This document shows positions 36,459-46,097 of a stretch of 64,000 bases of DNA, piece by piece. The position numbers and the translations under genes were made by a program. Source of the DNA: CAUZIB01 sp963663925 (GTDB taxonomy: Bacteria; Acidobacteriota; Vicinamibacteria; Vicinamibacterales; UBA8438); contig OZ250139.1 in the NCBI GenBank assembly GCA_965237405.1, positions 3,224,001 through 3,288,000 of the forward strand. Direction: 5' to 3'. Positions within the stretch are counted from its first letter, which is position 1, and every line of letters starts with the position of its first letter. The notes below the pieces were generated by a model. It ran no database searches, had not been told where the DNA came from, and saw only the letters and a list, made by a program, of their open reading frames with translations.

Positions 36459-37829
36459 TTAACCGAGGCCGAGCCGACCGCGAAAGAGGAGCGCCCACAC
36501 CAGCAGCCAGAGCGCCACTGCCCCCGCGCTGATGCCGAAGACCAACACCGGATGGTAGGCCAGCGCCAGCGGAATGGCGGCGCTGGTCCACAACCCGCCG
36601 CCCATGAACGGCTCGTGCATGAGCTGCTTGTAGCCGAAGGCCGAGGTCGCATCGGTGTCGCCTTCGGGATCGACGACGCGCAACAGCAAGAGCCCGGTGG
36701 CGGTGACGCCCATCGACTGCCCCATCTCGGCGATCGAGCGCTCGAACCATGAATCCGCTGGCAGGAGGCGGCGCGCCAACCACATCACGCAGAAAACGTT
36801 CCACAGTACGCCGGCGGCGACAAGGATCGCCAAGGGCACGAGCTCCCCCAGCACCACCTCCACGTTGATGGTCGAGATCGCGGCCACCACCAAGAAATCC
36901 ATGGCGGTGCCCGAGAGGCGTTGCATGAGGCGATGGTCGAGCGGATTGCGCGTGGTGAAGTTGGCGAAGAAGAGCTGCACCACCAAGCCACCGATCATGC
37001 ACAGGGGAAAGAGGGGGAAAGTGTCGAAGAAGGCGCGGCCGTCGGTGCTCGGCGGCCGCACCAGGAGTTCGACCCGTACCAGGCCGCCGTGGATCAGATA
37101 GCCAATGAAGACACCGAGACCGATGATGGCAAGATGGAAGCCGAGGCTGTCGATTGACGCCGCCGACACGGTCTGGCTCCCGGCACTCGGCCGCTCAGCT
37201 GGGTCGTAGACGCCGACGATACTGCTCTCGGGCATGTCCTCAATGCGCTTCAGCTGCCGGGTGTAGCCCCGGCGCGCCGCCCAGTTGACGAGCGCCATCC
37301 CGACGATGATGGCGAATAGGACACCGCAGGTCGCCGAGGTGAGGGCCAGATCCCTGCCCTCGGGCCAGGCATAGGCATCGAAGACCGGTTCCAGGCCAGC
37401 GGCCGTGCCGTGCCCTCCCTCGAAGCCGACCGGAATGATGGTGCCGATGGCCCCCGGGACGCTAAATACCGGCGTCAACAACACGATCGCCACCCCAAGG
37501 CCGACGACGTACTGGCCCCAGGCGACGATCTGGCCGTACGCCAACTGCGGCCCGGCGATCTCCCAGATGCGTCTGATCGGCGGAATGAACACGCCCAGGA
37601 AGAGGGCCGAGAAAACGATGTTGATGAGGAATCCCGGCAGCTGAGTCCAGCCTGCCGTCGTCGCTTCGGGCAGGGAGCCACCGATCGTCTGCACGAGCAC
37701 CAAGCCAAGCAGACCGCCGATCACCGAAGCCGGCAGGTAGAGCTTCTGGAACAGGCGGATCTCGACGCGCAGGAGCTTGCCGACCACCAGCAGGATGCAC
37801 AGCGCGCTGAAGGAGAGGACGATATTCAT
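36459..37829 (-). CDS. GltS-family sodium/glutamate-type symporter
   Basis: 456 aa with about eleven membrane helices in two related halves. The first half contains YLPASVIGGLLGLVL, and the re-entrant-like loop GGHGTAAGLEPVF near residue 137. The second half has MGQSMGVTATGLLLLRVVDP near residue 375. This pattern fits the ESS family (2.A.27) that imports glutamate with sodium. Usual length is about 400; the extra residues are in the central loop. It is probably a monocistronic minus-strand gene. A short copied piece of it occurs at 42718-42790. Confidence 0.8.
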   Translation of the reverse strand: MNIVLSFSALCILLVVGKLLRVEIRLFQKLYLPASVIGGLLGLVLVQTIGGSLPEATTAGWTQLPGFLINIVFSALFLGVFIPPIRRIWEIAGPQLAYGQIVAWGQYVVGLGVAIVLLTPVFSVPGAIGTIIPVGFEGGHGTAAGLEPVFDAYAWPEGRDLALTSATCGVLFAIIVGMALVNWAARRGYTRQLKRIEDMPESSIVGVYDPAERPSAGSQTVSAASIDSLGFHLAIIGLGVFIGYLIHGGLVRVELLVRPPSTDGRAFFDTFPLFPLCMIGGLVVQLFFANFTTRNPLDHRLMQRLSGTAMDFLVVAAISTINVEVVLGELVPLAILVAAGVLWNVFCVMWLARRLLPADSWFERSIAEMGQSMGVTATGLLLLRVVDPEGDTDATSAFGYKQLMHEPFMGGGLWTSAAIPLALAYHPVLVFGISAGAVALWLLVWALLFRGRLGLG

Positions 37830-38077
37830 AGGATTCGGATGCGAGTCATCGAGTCAGTCGTGCCGCACGGTGCGCCCAAGCCGACGAGACTATAGGACGA
37901 TAGGGTAATTGACGCCCCTTCATGTCACACGGGGAGTATATGCCGGGTTACCGCAGGCGCGGGATGGAGGTAGCCGTCGATGACGCCCGATACCCCCCGC
38001 GATGGTGCGGGGCGACCTCAGTTGGCGGAGACGTGCGTCCCTCCTCGATTCACGGGCCCTCTGCCGGGTGCTTCCGC

Positions 38078-38387
38078 CATCAACTGTTGCTACCCCACCC
38101 TTATCTCGTTCTAACCAAACCGCTTAGACTAGATATTCAGTGCCAGAGAGCTGCCAGCGTCAAAATCGGCTGGAAGTATCTGAATGATTAGGGCTTAAGC
38201 TCTCTTCACCAACACTTGATGACGGAAGCACCCATCAACTGTTGCTACCCAGCCATTATCTCGTTCTAACCAAACCACTTAGACTAGATATTCAGTGCCA
38301 GAGAGCTGCCAGCGTCAAAATCGGCTGGAAGTATCTGGATGATTAGGGCTTAAGCTCTCTTCACCAACACTTGATGACGGAAGCACC
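38078..38387. repeat. 155-bp tandem direct repeat, two units
   Basis: Units 38078-38232 and 38233-38387 differ at only a few bases and begin CATCAACTGTTGCTACCC. The sequence is clearly lower in GC than its surroundings. Unit 2 overlaps the 3' end of the IS1-type transposase frame, so the repeat is probably a duplicated IS1-family end. No gene is seen in 37830-38077. Confidence 0.85.
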
Positions 38388-38777
38388 GATGAACGTGCAG
38401 AGCTCATCAGCCTGCAGCTCAATGATTTCGAAGTCGCGCAACAGCCGCTGGTTGAAGCGCTTCGGCGCTGTCGAGGCCCGCTCGAGCCATCGCGCGATGG
38501 TATTGCGGGAATGGCCCGTAACCCGGGCGGTCGCAGACATGCTCACACCCTCGACGCGCAGGCTCGCGACCTGGTCGAATTCCCTACGAGCGCAGCGAAG
38601 GCCGCTGTACGCGGTCCCCGTGTGCGTGCTGACCGTTCCCCCGCAGACCGTGCAGCGGTACCGCCAGCGTCGGCCCCACTTCGTCGAAAACGAGCCGTGG
38701 CCCACAATGTTGAGGCCCAGTGTTCCACGGGTGTCACACCCGCGCTTGGCGCAGGCCATCCCGTCGATCGCGTGCAT
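38361..38777 (-). pseudogene. IS1-family transposase, truncated
   Basis: 138 codons. The N-terminal zinc-finger-like CTVCGG and the HTH REFDQVASLRVEGVSMSATA then GHSRNTIARWL match InsA-type sequence. The DDE domain begins with IIELQADELCTFIG and stops almost at once at the 155-bp repeat, so the rest of the catalytic core is missing. Confidence 0.7.
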
Positions 38778-38786
38778 CGCTCACGT

Positions 38787-38866
38787 GTACCTGGGGGGAA
38801 CCCGCGGTTTTCGCCCAAGATCTCGGAGGTGAAGGCGCCCGATCAACAGCGACCGGCGCAAGCACC
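38787..38866. repeat. 80-bp dispersed repeat, copy 2
   Basis: Reverse-oriented match of 1493-1572 (one mismatch). It separates the IS1 fragment from the truncated membrane protein gene. Confidence 0.75.
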
Positions 38867-39024
38867 CACTGGCTCGCGGTCATGTCCAGTGACAGCCCGA
38901 GCCGTTCGAGCGACGTCTGAGCCTGGTCCATGTAGAGCAACCCGCCGACGCCTTCGAGCAGCCAGATCACGATGCCCGCAACGACGCCACCCAGCAGCCA
39001 ACGAGACACATTGATCTCAGCCAT
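38867..39024 (-). pseudogene. Small membrane protein, N-terminal fragment
   Basis: ATG 39024 gives MAEINVSRWLLGGVVAGIVI then WLLEGVGGLLYMDQ, one clear membrane helix followed by LERLGLSLDM. It resembles small four-helix membrane proteins that start with a conserved N-x-x-R-x-x-LGG. The gene ends at the 80-bp repeat after about 52 codons. Confidence 0.6.
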
Positions 39025-39132
39025 GATGCATCCTTCGAATGCCACCGATCTTGGCGGCATGTTATCCATAATCGTGGCTATGCCTGGACGCCGACCGCTA
39101 TTATTCTGATACGAAGAAACTGATCTCGTCCC

Positions 39133-39726
39133 ATGCAAGATGACCAGTTGTTCAGCGCGATCCTGGCCTGCGGCCTCGCCGTCGTCTTGCCCGTGGAGAT
39201 CTACTATCGCGTACGATCTCAGGCGTCCGGCGAGAAACTCGATCGGCGCCGGGAAGGGCTCTTTATCCTGTTGACGCTCCGACCGATCGCCCTGGTGGGC
39301 ATGATCGGATTGTTGACATTCGTTGCGAGCCCGTCACGAATGGCGTGGTCGGCCCTGCCCTTGCCCCTGTGGCTCCGGTGGATGGGTGTGGGAGTTGGAG
39401 TGGTGGCCGCTTGTCTGTTGATCTGGACGTTCCGGAGCCTGGGAACTAATCTCACAGACACCGTGGTGACCAGAAAAGACCATACGCTGGTCACCAGCGG
39501 CCCATACCGTTTCGTCCGGCATCCGTTCTACGTCGCGTACACGCTCGCTATTGCTGCCAACGCGCTAGCAACGGCTAACTGGTTCATGGGGCTCACCGGT
39601 GGGCTCGTGGTTGTGTTGCTCGTCATACGCACCGCCACGGAAGAAGCGCAACTGACGAAGCGCTTCGGTGATGCTTACGTGACGTACATGAAGCGAACGG
39701 GAAGATTTCTCCCGCGCATCGCGTAA
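39133..39726 (+). CDS. Isoprenylcysteine carboxyl methyltransferase-family membrane protein
   Basis: 197 aa with four or five membrane helices. The conserved C-terminal block is present: VTSGPYRFVRHPFYVAYTLA binds SAM, then EEAQLTKRFGDAYVTYMKRT and GRFLP. The family methylates varied membrane or small-molecule substrates in bacteria, and the name does not imply prenyl-cysteine here. It diverges from the small membrane protein gene at 39024. The stop is immediately followed by an insertion-sequence end. Confidence 0.85.
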   Translation: MQDDQLFSAILACGLAVVLPVEIYYRVRSQASGEKLDRRREGLFILLTLRPIALVGMIGLLTFVASPSRMAWSALPLPLWLRWMGVGVGVVAACLLIWTFRSLGTNLTDTVVTRKDHTLVTSGPYRFVRHPFYVAYTLAIAANALATANWFMGLTGGLVVVLLVIRTATEEAQLTKRFGDAYVTYMKRTGRFLPRIA

Positions 39727-39860
39727 GGTGCGATTAATGGGCCGACCACTCTAGTAGAAACTGAGCAGCCCGCCGAGGCGCTCACACCGCTGAACGTCGG
39801 CGTCTGAGCGTATCGGAGGTGGCGGTCGTTGCAGGAACTGGTTGTCGAGTCCCTGCGCGC
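39722..39860 (-). mobile_element. Remnant of the integrase-core insertion sequence
   Basis: It begins with a variant terminus GTAAGGTGCGATTAAT and encodes NQFLQRPPPPIRSDADVQRC then ERLGGLLSFY, a diverged C-terminus of the transposases at 35049 and 41581. The rest is gone. Nothing is recognised in 39861-39982. Confidence 0.75.
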
Positions 39861-39982
39861 GTGCCCGTGGTCGGCGGCGTCGGCCCGCCCCGTCGCCGCG
39901 TGTGGCACGATCGCGGGCCGGCTCGTACCTGTGGCCTGGACGCGAGCCGCGGCGCACCGACGGGCGGTGTCCGGCCCCGCCC

Positions 39983-41007
39983 TTACGCGGTGGTGCGTCG
40001 CACGAGGCGGAGGGCTGGCGCGGTGCGCGTGGCGGCGGCGCCGGTCGGGTGCGCGCGCCCGCGGGGCGTCGCCTGTGCCTGCTGTGCCAGATAGGCGACG
40101 AGCTGGTCGCCGGCGTCGAGTAGTTCCTGCTCATTGATGATGTTGTAGCGGTCGAAGATGGCGCGGCTCTTGTGGCCGGTCAGGAGCATGGCGACCCGCT
40201 CGGGGACGCTGGCGCGGATCAGGTTGCGCGCGGCGGTACGGCGGCAGTCGTGCAGGAAGCGGGTCGGCACGCCGGCTGCCTGACAGGCGGTGCGCCACGC
40301 CGTGCGCCAGCGGCGGACAGAGATGCCGTCGCGGTGGAAGACCAGGGGGCTGTCGGGGTCGCGGCGTGCCCGCCGTCGCGCCAGCGCCTCGGCGATGGGG
40401 GGCGAGATCGGAAGAATCCGCCCGACCAGCGTTTTCGAGCGGGCCGGTGAGAGCCGGATGACGCCGCCAGCCACATCAATCTCGTCCCAGGTGAGGCCGA
40501 GGATCTCGTTCTTGCGCCAGCCGGAGTAGTAGGCCAGGTCGAGGATGTCCTGCCACGGGGCGAGCAGGTGGGCGCGGACGGTGAGGTATTCGGGGTGTTC
40601 GAAGAAGCCCTGGCGAGGGGGATTCTCCCGGAGCCGGTCGGGGAAGCCGGGCACGGTGTCGAACCAGCCCCAGTGGACGGCGAGCGTGCCCATGCGGTGG
40701 AGGGCCGAGGTTTCCCGGTTGATGGTGCCGGTGGCCGCCCCGGCAGCGCGCCGGGCGAGTTGGTACTGGCGGATTTGATACGTGGTGAGCGCGGCGGCTC
40801 GCGCAGCGCGGCCGAAGAAGGCGGTGAGATGGGTGATCCGGCCACGGGCGGTGCTGACGGACCGGAACTGCCGGACCTCGTAGTCCTGGAGGTGGGCGTC
40901 GATGAGGACCCCCAGGGGCGCCCCTGGGGGCCGAACGTGCGCGTGAGCGGCGCCGTGGCGCGCGCGTCACCGGAGGTGGTGGTCGAGACGGTCTCGGGCG
41001 GGGTCAT
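39983..41007 (-). pseudogene. Tyrosine recombinase, single frameshift
   Basis: ATG 41007 opens MTPPETVSTTT to FGPQG, then a 1-nt loss near 40915 shifts to VLIDAHLQDYEVRQFRSVST in the next frame. The catalytic domain is complete: LAYYSGWRKNEILGLTWDEI (Arg), RSKTLVG (Lys), RFLHDCRRTAARNLI (HxxR), LTGHKSRAIFDRYN (His and Tyr). It is about 90 percent like the truncated integrase at 16828-17553 by eye. The shift lies in a G/C run and may be an assembly error. If real, only a protein lacking the N-terminus could be made. Confidence 0.8.
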
Positions 41008-41140
41008 GGACTCGGTTCCTCCTTGTGGTGGCGGCCGCGGGTAGGCGGTGTCCGTCCACATTCGCTCTGGGGGGCGCGACAGGCAAGGGGAATGTGCGGA
41101 GGCGAAGGCACGGCGATGCGATCCGTGGCGTACGCGCCGG

Positions 41141-41254
41141 CATTGTCAAGTTGAGGTTAGCGGCCGTTTTTGACGCCCAGCATGACGGGTTCGCGACGGG
41201 CTGGCCCCAGCATCTTGGGGGTCAATCGACGAACTTTTCGTCAACTTGACAATG
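41141..41254 (+). mobile_element. MITE-like element, copy B
   Basis: Starts CATTGTCAAGTTGAGG and ends CGTCAACTTGACAATG, an inverted pair of at least 14 bp. The core includes GGCCGTTTTTGACGCCCAGC. It truncates the adhesin-like fragment to its right. Confidence 0.85.
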
Positions 41255-41555
41255 CCCTCAGCGTCACTGTGGACGTGAGGGTCGCGTCCGCGCCTTCCTC
41301 GACCTCCGCATCCGCCACCGAGGCCGCAGGCCCTGCGCTGCTGACCGAGAGCCCGCCATCGAGCGTGCGCCCATCCGCCGTGCAGACCCCGGGAGGCGGT
41401 GTTGCACGCCGTCGTCCCGTTGACCCGCACCGTCACGTCGCCAAGGCCCGACGGGAGGATGCGCACGGCCCAGCCGTTGTTCTTGCCCGGGGTTAGCCGG
41501 CTCGCCTTCTCGATGCTCCGGCCCGTCACGTTGAAGAGTCCGTTCTGGACCGCGG
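41255..41555 (-). pseudogene. Calx-beta/Ig-repeat surface protein fragment
   Basis: The minus strand encodes VTGRSIEKASRLTPGKNNGW, AVRILPSGLGDVTVRV and NGTTACNT, then after a 1-nt shift GVCTADGRTLDGGLSVSS and VADAEVEEGADATLTSTVTL. This is the repeat pattern of large secreted adhesin-like proteins with Calx-beta domains. Both ends are cut by mobile elements (MITE copy B and the 41555 element). Confidence 0.65.
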
Positions 41556-42717
41556 AAGGTGCGTTTAATCGGCCGACCGCTCATGCGGCCTCCCGGTGGT
41601 AGAAATTAAGCCATCCGCCCAGACGCTCCCGCCGCTGCACGTCGGCGGCCAGGCTCACCGGCGGTGGCGGTCGTTGCAGGAGCTGGTTGTCGAGTCCCTG
41701 GTGGTTTCGCTCGCGCTGGTCGTGGTCGACGTACTCGCCCACGAGGAGACGCAGGGGCCCTTCGCCGAGGGGGACGACGCGACTGAGACATTCCTCTTGA
41801 ATAGAGCGGACGAACCGCTCGGCATACGCGTTGAGATTGGGACTCTTCGGCGGGAGACGGATCGGCTGGACACCCCCGCCCTCCAGGATCTCGCCAATCC
41901 CCCGCGTGGAGAGCGGGTCGCGGGCGTGCATCAGATAGCGGGCGCGGCGCACGCAGCCATCGACCGGGTCCGTCACATTGCGGGCCCTCTGCTCCATCCA
42001 CGTGCCGTACGGCTGCGGATAGATCCCGGCGATGGGCACGCGGCGGGACTGCAGCGCGATCACGAAGAAGACCAGGTACCGCTGGAGCCCGGCCAGCGTG
42101 AGCACCTCGACGGTGAACAGATCGCAGGCCGTGCGGCCCTCCCAGGGCGCCTGCAGGAACGTCTTCCCGGGCATGCGCCGGCTCCGCTCGGGAGCCGGGT
42201 CGATCCCGTGGTCGTGCAGGATCCGCGTCACCGGGGTCCGAGCGATCTCGTGGCCGAGGTTCGAGAGCGCCCCGCGGATCCGTGTGTCCCCCCACTGGGG
42301 ATGCTCGACCGCCATCCGGACCACGAGCGCAGCCACGTCACGGCGCGTCATCGGCCGGCCTCGACCGCGGCGGGCGTTGCCGTCGTATGTCTGGGCGATC
42401 AATCTCCGGTACCAGCGGAGAATCGTGTCAGGCGTGACGATGCCGGCGACCTGCATCAAGACGCGCCGGCCGAGTTGCTGGCCGCGCACGGCGCGTCGAC
42501 GGCGTTGGGCATCGGTCCGACGAAGCGGCCGAGGGCCCAGGTGCTCCCGGAGGACCCGATGCTCCTCCCGGAGATACGCGATCAGATCGTCTTGGCGGCG
42601 GTTCACCCAGCCAGCGAACGTGAGAACGAGGAACTGGAGCGCAGGCGGCATGGCCTGAAATTACTTGGGAGACTCGACCAGCACTGACCGGACCTCGGCC
42701 CATTAAACGCACCTTAC
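41555..42717 (-). mobile_element. Integrase-core insertion sequence, copy 2
   Basis: Same termini and length class as copy 1 (35022-36185), with only scattered differences. It is flanked by the adhesin fragment and a stray piece of the gltS-like gene. Confidence 0.9.
41581..42651 (-). CDS. Integrase-core (rve) DDE transposase, copy 2
   Basis: 356 aa, differing from the copy at 35049 at roughly ten positions (for example NRRQDD for NCHQDD and YLMHARD for SLIHARD). All three acidic catalytic regions are present and the frame is intact. Both copies could in principle act on the shared termini. Confidence 0.85.
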   Translation of the reverse strand: MPPALQFLVLTFAGWVNRRQDDLIAYLREEHRVLREHLGPRPLRRTDAQRRRRAVRGQQLGRRVLMQVAGIVTPDTILRWYRRLIAQTYDGNARRGRGRPMTRRDVAALVVRMAVEHPQWGDTRIRGALSNLGHEIARTPVTRILHDHGIDPAPERSRRMPGKTFLQAPWEGRTACDLFTVEVLTLAGLQRYLVFFVIALQSRRVPIAGIYPQPYGTWMEQRARNVTDPVDGCVRRARYLMHARDPLSTRGIGEILEGGGVQPIRLPPKSPNLNAYAERFVRSIQEECLSRVVPLGEGPLRLLVGEYVDHDQRERNHQGLDNQLLQRPPPPVSLAADVQRRERLGGWLNFYHREAA

Positions 42718-42790
42718 GGGCACCGCCAGGGATTTCTTCGTGGTGGCCGCGATCTCGACCATCAACGTGGAGGTGGTACTGGGGGAGTTC
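42718..42790 (+). pseudogene. Stray fragment of the gltS-like gene
   Basis: The plus strand reads GTARDFFVVAAISTINVEVV then LGEFV, matching residues around 305-330 of the symporter at 36459 (GTAMDFLVVAAISTINVEVV). Only about 24 codons are present. The piece abuts copy 2 of the insertion sequence whose copy 1 lies next to the real gene. Nothing is recognised from 42791 to 43016. Confidence 0.85.
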
Positions 42791-43016
42791 GTGCGGTGCT
42801 TCCACCGACCGCCTGGAAACAGCTCGCCGACGCGCAGGTCGACGGTTGGCGGCGGTGGGACCCGGAAGCCAGCCCGCGACCCCATCGGTTATGGTCGCGA
42901 GGCGATGAGGTGGCGAATGTGGTCGAATTGGCGCCAGGTTTCGGCCAGAAGTGGCGGTCAATCCCTCAAAAAATATAACCGCTTTGATATAACCGATCAT
43001 CACCGATCCGACATGG

Positions 43017-43064
43017 GGCCTTCTAAGCCGAGGGTCGCAGGTTCGAATCCTGCCGGGCGCGCCA
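43017..43064 (+). tRNA. 3' half of tRNA-Arg (TCT)
   Basis: GGCCTTCTAAGCCGAGGG, then the T arm GCAGG-TTCGAAT-CCTGC and CGGGCGCGCCA. It starts in the anticodon stem and lacks the D arm. The following spacer and regulator gene match those downstream of the full tRNA-Arg at 15988-16064, in opposite orientation. Confidence 0.85.
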
Positions 43065-43209
43065 CTTTCCTAAAGAATTCGCTGATTGTGCCCATTGCCT
43101 GGGCACCGGGGGCGAAGGTACAGGCGAACAAAGTGACCGGTCGTCCCCACAGATTGGCTGACTGAAGTACGCCCCGCGCCACCCCCGCGCTTCACAACGG
43201 CCGGCGCCG

Positions 43210-43863
43210 ATGGCATGGTGTGACGTCGTGGAGCCCCGTACGCTGCGTGAATGCCGGATCGCGTTGGGAAAGTCGCAGGCGGCGTTCGCGGCGATGCTCG
43301 GTGTGTCCCCCGAATCGTACCGGACGTGGGATGCCGGGCGGCGGGCGACGCCGCTAAAGATACTCGCGCGAGCCCGTGCGCTGGCGACGCATCGCGATGA
43401 CCACGCGCTCCTTCCGTTGCCCGTGCTCGCGCTCCTCATCGGCGTGCACGTCAAAACGCTACGGGCGGCGGCGCGAGACGGGCGGCTACCTGTGACCTAT
43501 GACACGCGGACGACCTTTCGACAGCTCCGAGCGCGGGCAACGCTCGCAGCCGTCACGCAGTTTCGCCACGCCTACTATGGCCGACCGGTGCGGCCGGCGG
43601 ACCGTCGCGTGCCCTTGACCTGGGCTGGTGTACCCGACGACTACGCTGAGCAGATCCGCGCGCTGCGTCGCGCACGTGGGTTGAGCCAGGCGCAATTGGC
43701 CACGCTGGTGGGCGCGGCTCGGAAGGCCGTCGTCTACCAATGGGAGGCGCGCAAACGCACGCCGTCGCCCCTGTTCTGGCAACGCCTCACCGCGCTCTTC
43801 ACGACAGCGGCCAGCCCCTCGGCAACAGGATCGTCGTCAGCCAAGTACAGCGTGCAGCCCTGA
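43210..43863 (+). CDS. Double helix-turn-helix (XRE) regulator
   Basis: 217 aa. The first HTH is at about residues 10-45 (TLRECRIALGKSQAAFAAML, GVSPESYRTWDAG). A middle part (LPVLALLIGVHVKTLRAAAR) looks like a MerR- or excisionase-type HTH. The last HTH is at about 155-190 (IRALRRARGLSQAQLATLVG, AARKAVVYQWEARKRTPSP). A frameshifted paralogue is at 15244-15842. The gene lies 145 nt after a tRNA-Arg half, in the position of an integrative-element cargo or control gene. Confidence 0.75.
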   Translation: MAWCDVVEPRTLRECRIALGKSQAAFAAMLGVSPESYRTWDAGRRATPLKILARARALATHRDDHALLPLPVLALLIGVHVKTLRAAARDGRLPVTYDTRTTFRQLRARATLAAVTQFRHAYYGRPVRPADRRVPLTWAGVPDDYAEQIRALRRARGLSQAQLATLVGAARKAVVYQWEARKRTPSPLFWQRLTALFTTAASPSATGSSSAKYSVQP

Positions 43864-43965
43864 TTGGCGCAGTGAACAACGCCGTCGGCTATCAGTGGGA
43901 GGCGCGAAGGCGGGTGCCCTTCCCTCGTACTGTCCAAGAACCCGATCGACGCCGTCCGACGGGCT
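43861..43965 (+). pseudogene. Third, decayed copy of the regulator's last HTH
   Basis: In another frame just past the double-HTH gene, QRAALIGAVNNAVGYQWEAR followed by RRVPFPRTVQ parallels ATLVGAARKAVVYQWEARKR-TPSPLFWQ. It suggests a third gene copy whose upstream part recombined with the intact one. Confidence 0.55.
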
Positions 43966-44036
43966 GATTCTACGCTGGACGCTCGCCGGGTCGCGACGTT
44001 CGTGACCGCCGAGAGCCTCTGCTCGGCTCGCCCCGT

Positions 44037-44983
44037 ATGTCGCCTTTTCCCCACGTGTTGCAGTGCCTCGTCGTGGCCGTCGCGGGCTGGATCAACCCGC
44101 AGCCGCGTGACGTCATTGACTCTCTCCAGGAAGAGAATCGCGTCCGCCGAGAGCAGCGCGGTCCTGGCCGGCTCCGGGTCACCGACGCCCAGCGCCGGCG
44201 CCGGGCCGCCCACGGGTCATGGACACGATCCGCCGGCGCATCGTCCGGATGGCCACCGAGAACCGCGCGTGGGGCGACACCCGTATTCGGGATGCCCGCG
44301 GCAACCTCGGTCATCAGGTCGCCCGGGGCCCCCTCGCCAACGTGCGCAAGGAGCGCGGCCTCGAACCCGCCCCCGACCGCAAGACGCGCACGACCTGGCG
44401 GGAGTGTCTCGCGGCCCACTGGGACGTGCTCGCCGCCGCCGACTGCTGCACGGTCGCGGTCTGGACGCCACGCGGCCTGACCCGCGTCACCGTGCTGGGC
44501 CTGATTCACCTGCCCAGCCGCCGCGTTCAGATCGCGGGCATCAGCGCCGAGCCAGACGGGCCGTGGGGCACCCAGCTCCTGCGGCACGCCACCGATGCCG
44601 AGGACGGATGCCTGCGACACAGACGGTTCCTCATCCATGACCGCGACCCGCGCTTCCGGCCGGCCGGGCGCGACCCGCTCCCCCCGGCCGATGTCACCCC
44701 CATCCGACGCCCCGCCCGCGCGCCGACCCTGAACGCCTCCACGGAGCGCTTCGGGCGCACCATCAAGGACTCCTGCCTCGAGCGCATGGGCCTGATCGGC
44801 GCGGGCTCGCGGCGTCGCGCCGGCCGCGAGTGCGTCGCGCACGACCACCACGAACGGAATCACCAGGGGCTCGACCATCGCCGGATCCTGCCGCTGTCGA
44901 CGGCACCGCCACCCCGTGGTCGCGTCCCGTGCCGACAGCGGCTCGGGGGGATGTTGCACGACGACTCTCGGTCAGCAGCGTGA
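44037..44983 (+). pseudogene. Diverged integrase-core transposase, broken
   Basis: MSPFPHVLQCLVVAVAGWIN to RLRVTDAQRRRRA matches the N-terminus of the 35049 transposase type. A deletion or shift near 44215 then leads to the frame RRIVRMATENRAWGDTRIRD, AAADCCTVAVWTPRGLTRVT, FLIHDRDPRFRPAGRDPL and LNASTERFGRTIKDSCLERM. The catalytic residues survive, but the chain is split and the linking HTH is lost. Confidence 0.75.
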
Positions 44984-45025
44984 TACATGACCGGCCGTCA
45001 ACCCCACGATCTCGTTTTTGGACAG

Positions 45026-45056
45026 TACGGGCATTGCAATGCCTCCCCGTTTGGCG
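45026..45056. repeat. 31-bp motif with palindrome, copy 2
   Basis: TACGGGCATTGCAATGCC and then CCGTTTGGCG, matching 31999-32029. The 450 bp that follow (45057-45511) contain no recognisable gene. Confidence 0.6.
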
Positions 45057-45511
45057 CTAAACGGTCGATGTCGGTCGGCTGTCGTGCGACGGCTTCGCTA
45101 TTTGGTCGAGGCTCATGGAGTGCAGTACCCACTGAATGGGACTGCGATCAGCGAAACAGAACGCAGCCCATCGGGTCGAGCACCGTTAGAAGATATCTGG
45201 CGCAGGAACTCGGACGGTGGAGGCTCTCGCGTGAACATCAGCCCGCTCGTGGACCGCGCTCGCTCGCTGTGCGACGAGTCGGTGCTCCAATATTTGAATC
45301 CAATCCGACCATCTCACGGTGTCCTCCGGCAACAAGCGCCTTGGGTGAGGAACCCGCGACATGCGGATGGCTCAGGAAGGGTGCTCCCAGTATATGCCCG
45401 CCGAGGGCGGGGCGATACCGATCACAGACAGCTTCATCGCGGCGACGGACGCCATTGACGGGTCGCCGCGGTCGTGCGAAGATCTCGTCTTTCCGAATCG
45501 GAGAATCGTCC

Positions 45512-45994
45512 ATGCCACTCGTGCAGCAGGCCCTGACCCAGCTCGATAGCGCGCAGGAGTTCTTCAACCGCTCCACACGGAGCCTGACGGAGGAGCACTC
45601 CGGCGTGAGGCCCGCGCCGGGCATGATGACCGCCGCGCAGCAGGTGGCCCACGCCGCACACACCATCGGTTGGTTTATCGAGGGTACGTTCCGACCGGAA
45701 GGATTCGACACCGACTTCGACGTGCACGCCAAAATCGTGGAGGGCTACGCGTCGCTCGCCGCCGCGCGCGCCTGGTTCGACAAGGCTGTCGCTGCCGCGA
45801 AGGCGACGCTGTCCACCAAGAGCGATGCTGAGTTGATGGCCCCGATCGCGCCGGGACCGATCATGGGCGGTGCGCCGCGCATGGCCGTCCTCAGCGCAAT
45901 CACCGACCACACCGCTCACCATCGCGGTGCGTTGACGGTCTATGCCCGAGTGAGCGGGATCGTCCCGCCCATGCCGTACGCGGATCAGCTTTAG
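45512..45994 (+). CDS. DinB-family protein
   Basis: 160 aa. Four-helix pattern with the metal histidines in QQVAHAAHTIGWFIEGT (near residue 50) and DHTAHHRGALTVYAR (near 135). DinB-like proteins bind a metal with three His; many are thiol-dependent transferases, and others have no known role. The start ATG 45512 follows a purine-rich stretch (GGAGAATCGTCC). No operon partner is visible. Confidence 0.85.
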   Translation: MPLVQQALTQLDSAQEFFNRSTRSLTEEHSGVRPAPGMMTAAQQVAHAAHTIGWFIEGTFRPEGFDTDFDVHAKIVEGYASLAAARAWFDKAVAAAKATLSTKSDAELMAPIAPGPIMGGAPRMAVLSAITDHTAHHRGALTVYARVSGIVPPMPYADQL

Positions 45995-46097
45995 CCAGGA
46001 TTTCCTTTTTGACCGTCCTGGTACGGGCGGGGTAGCCGATCCACGGCCGCGATGCAGCGGTTCTTGGACTACTGCCACCCTCGATACCCCTTTCGCT

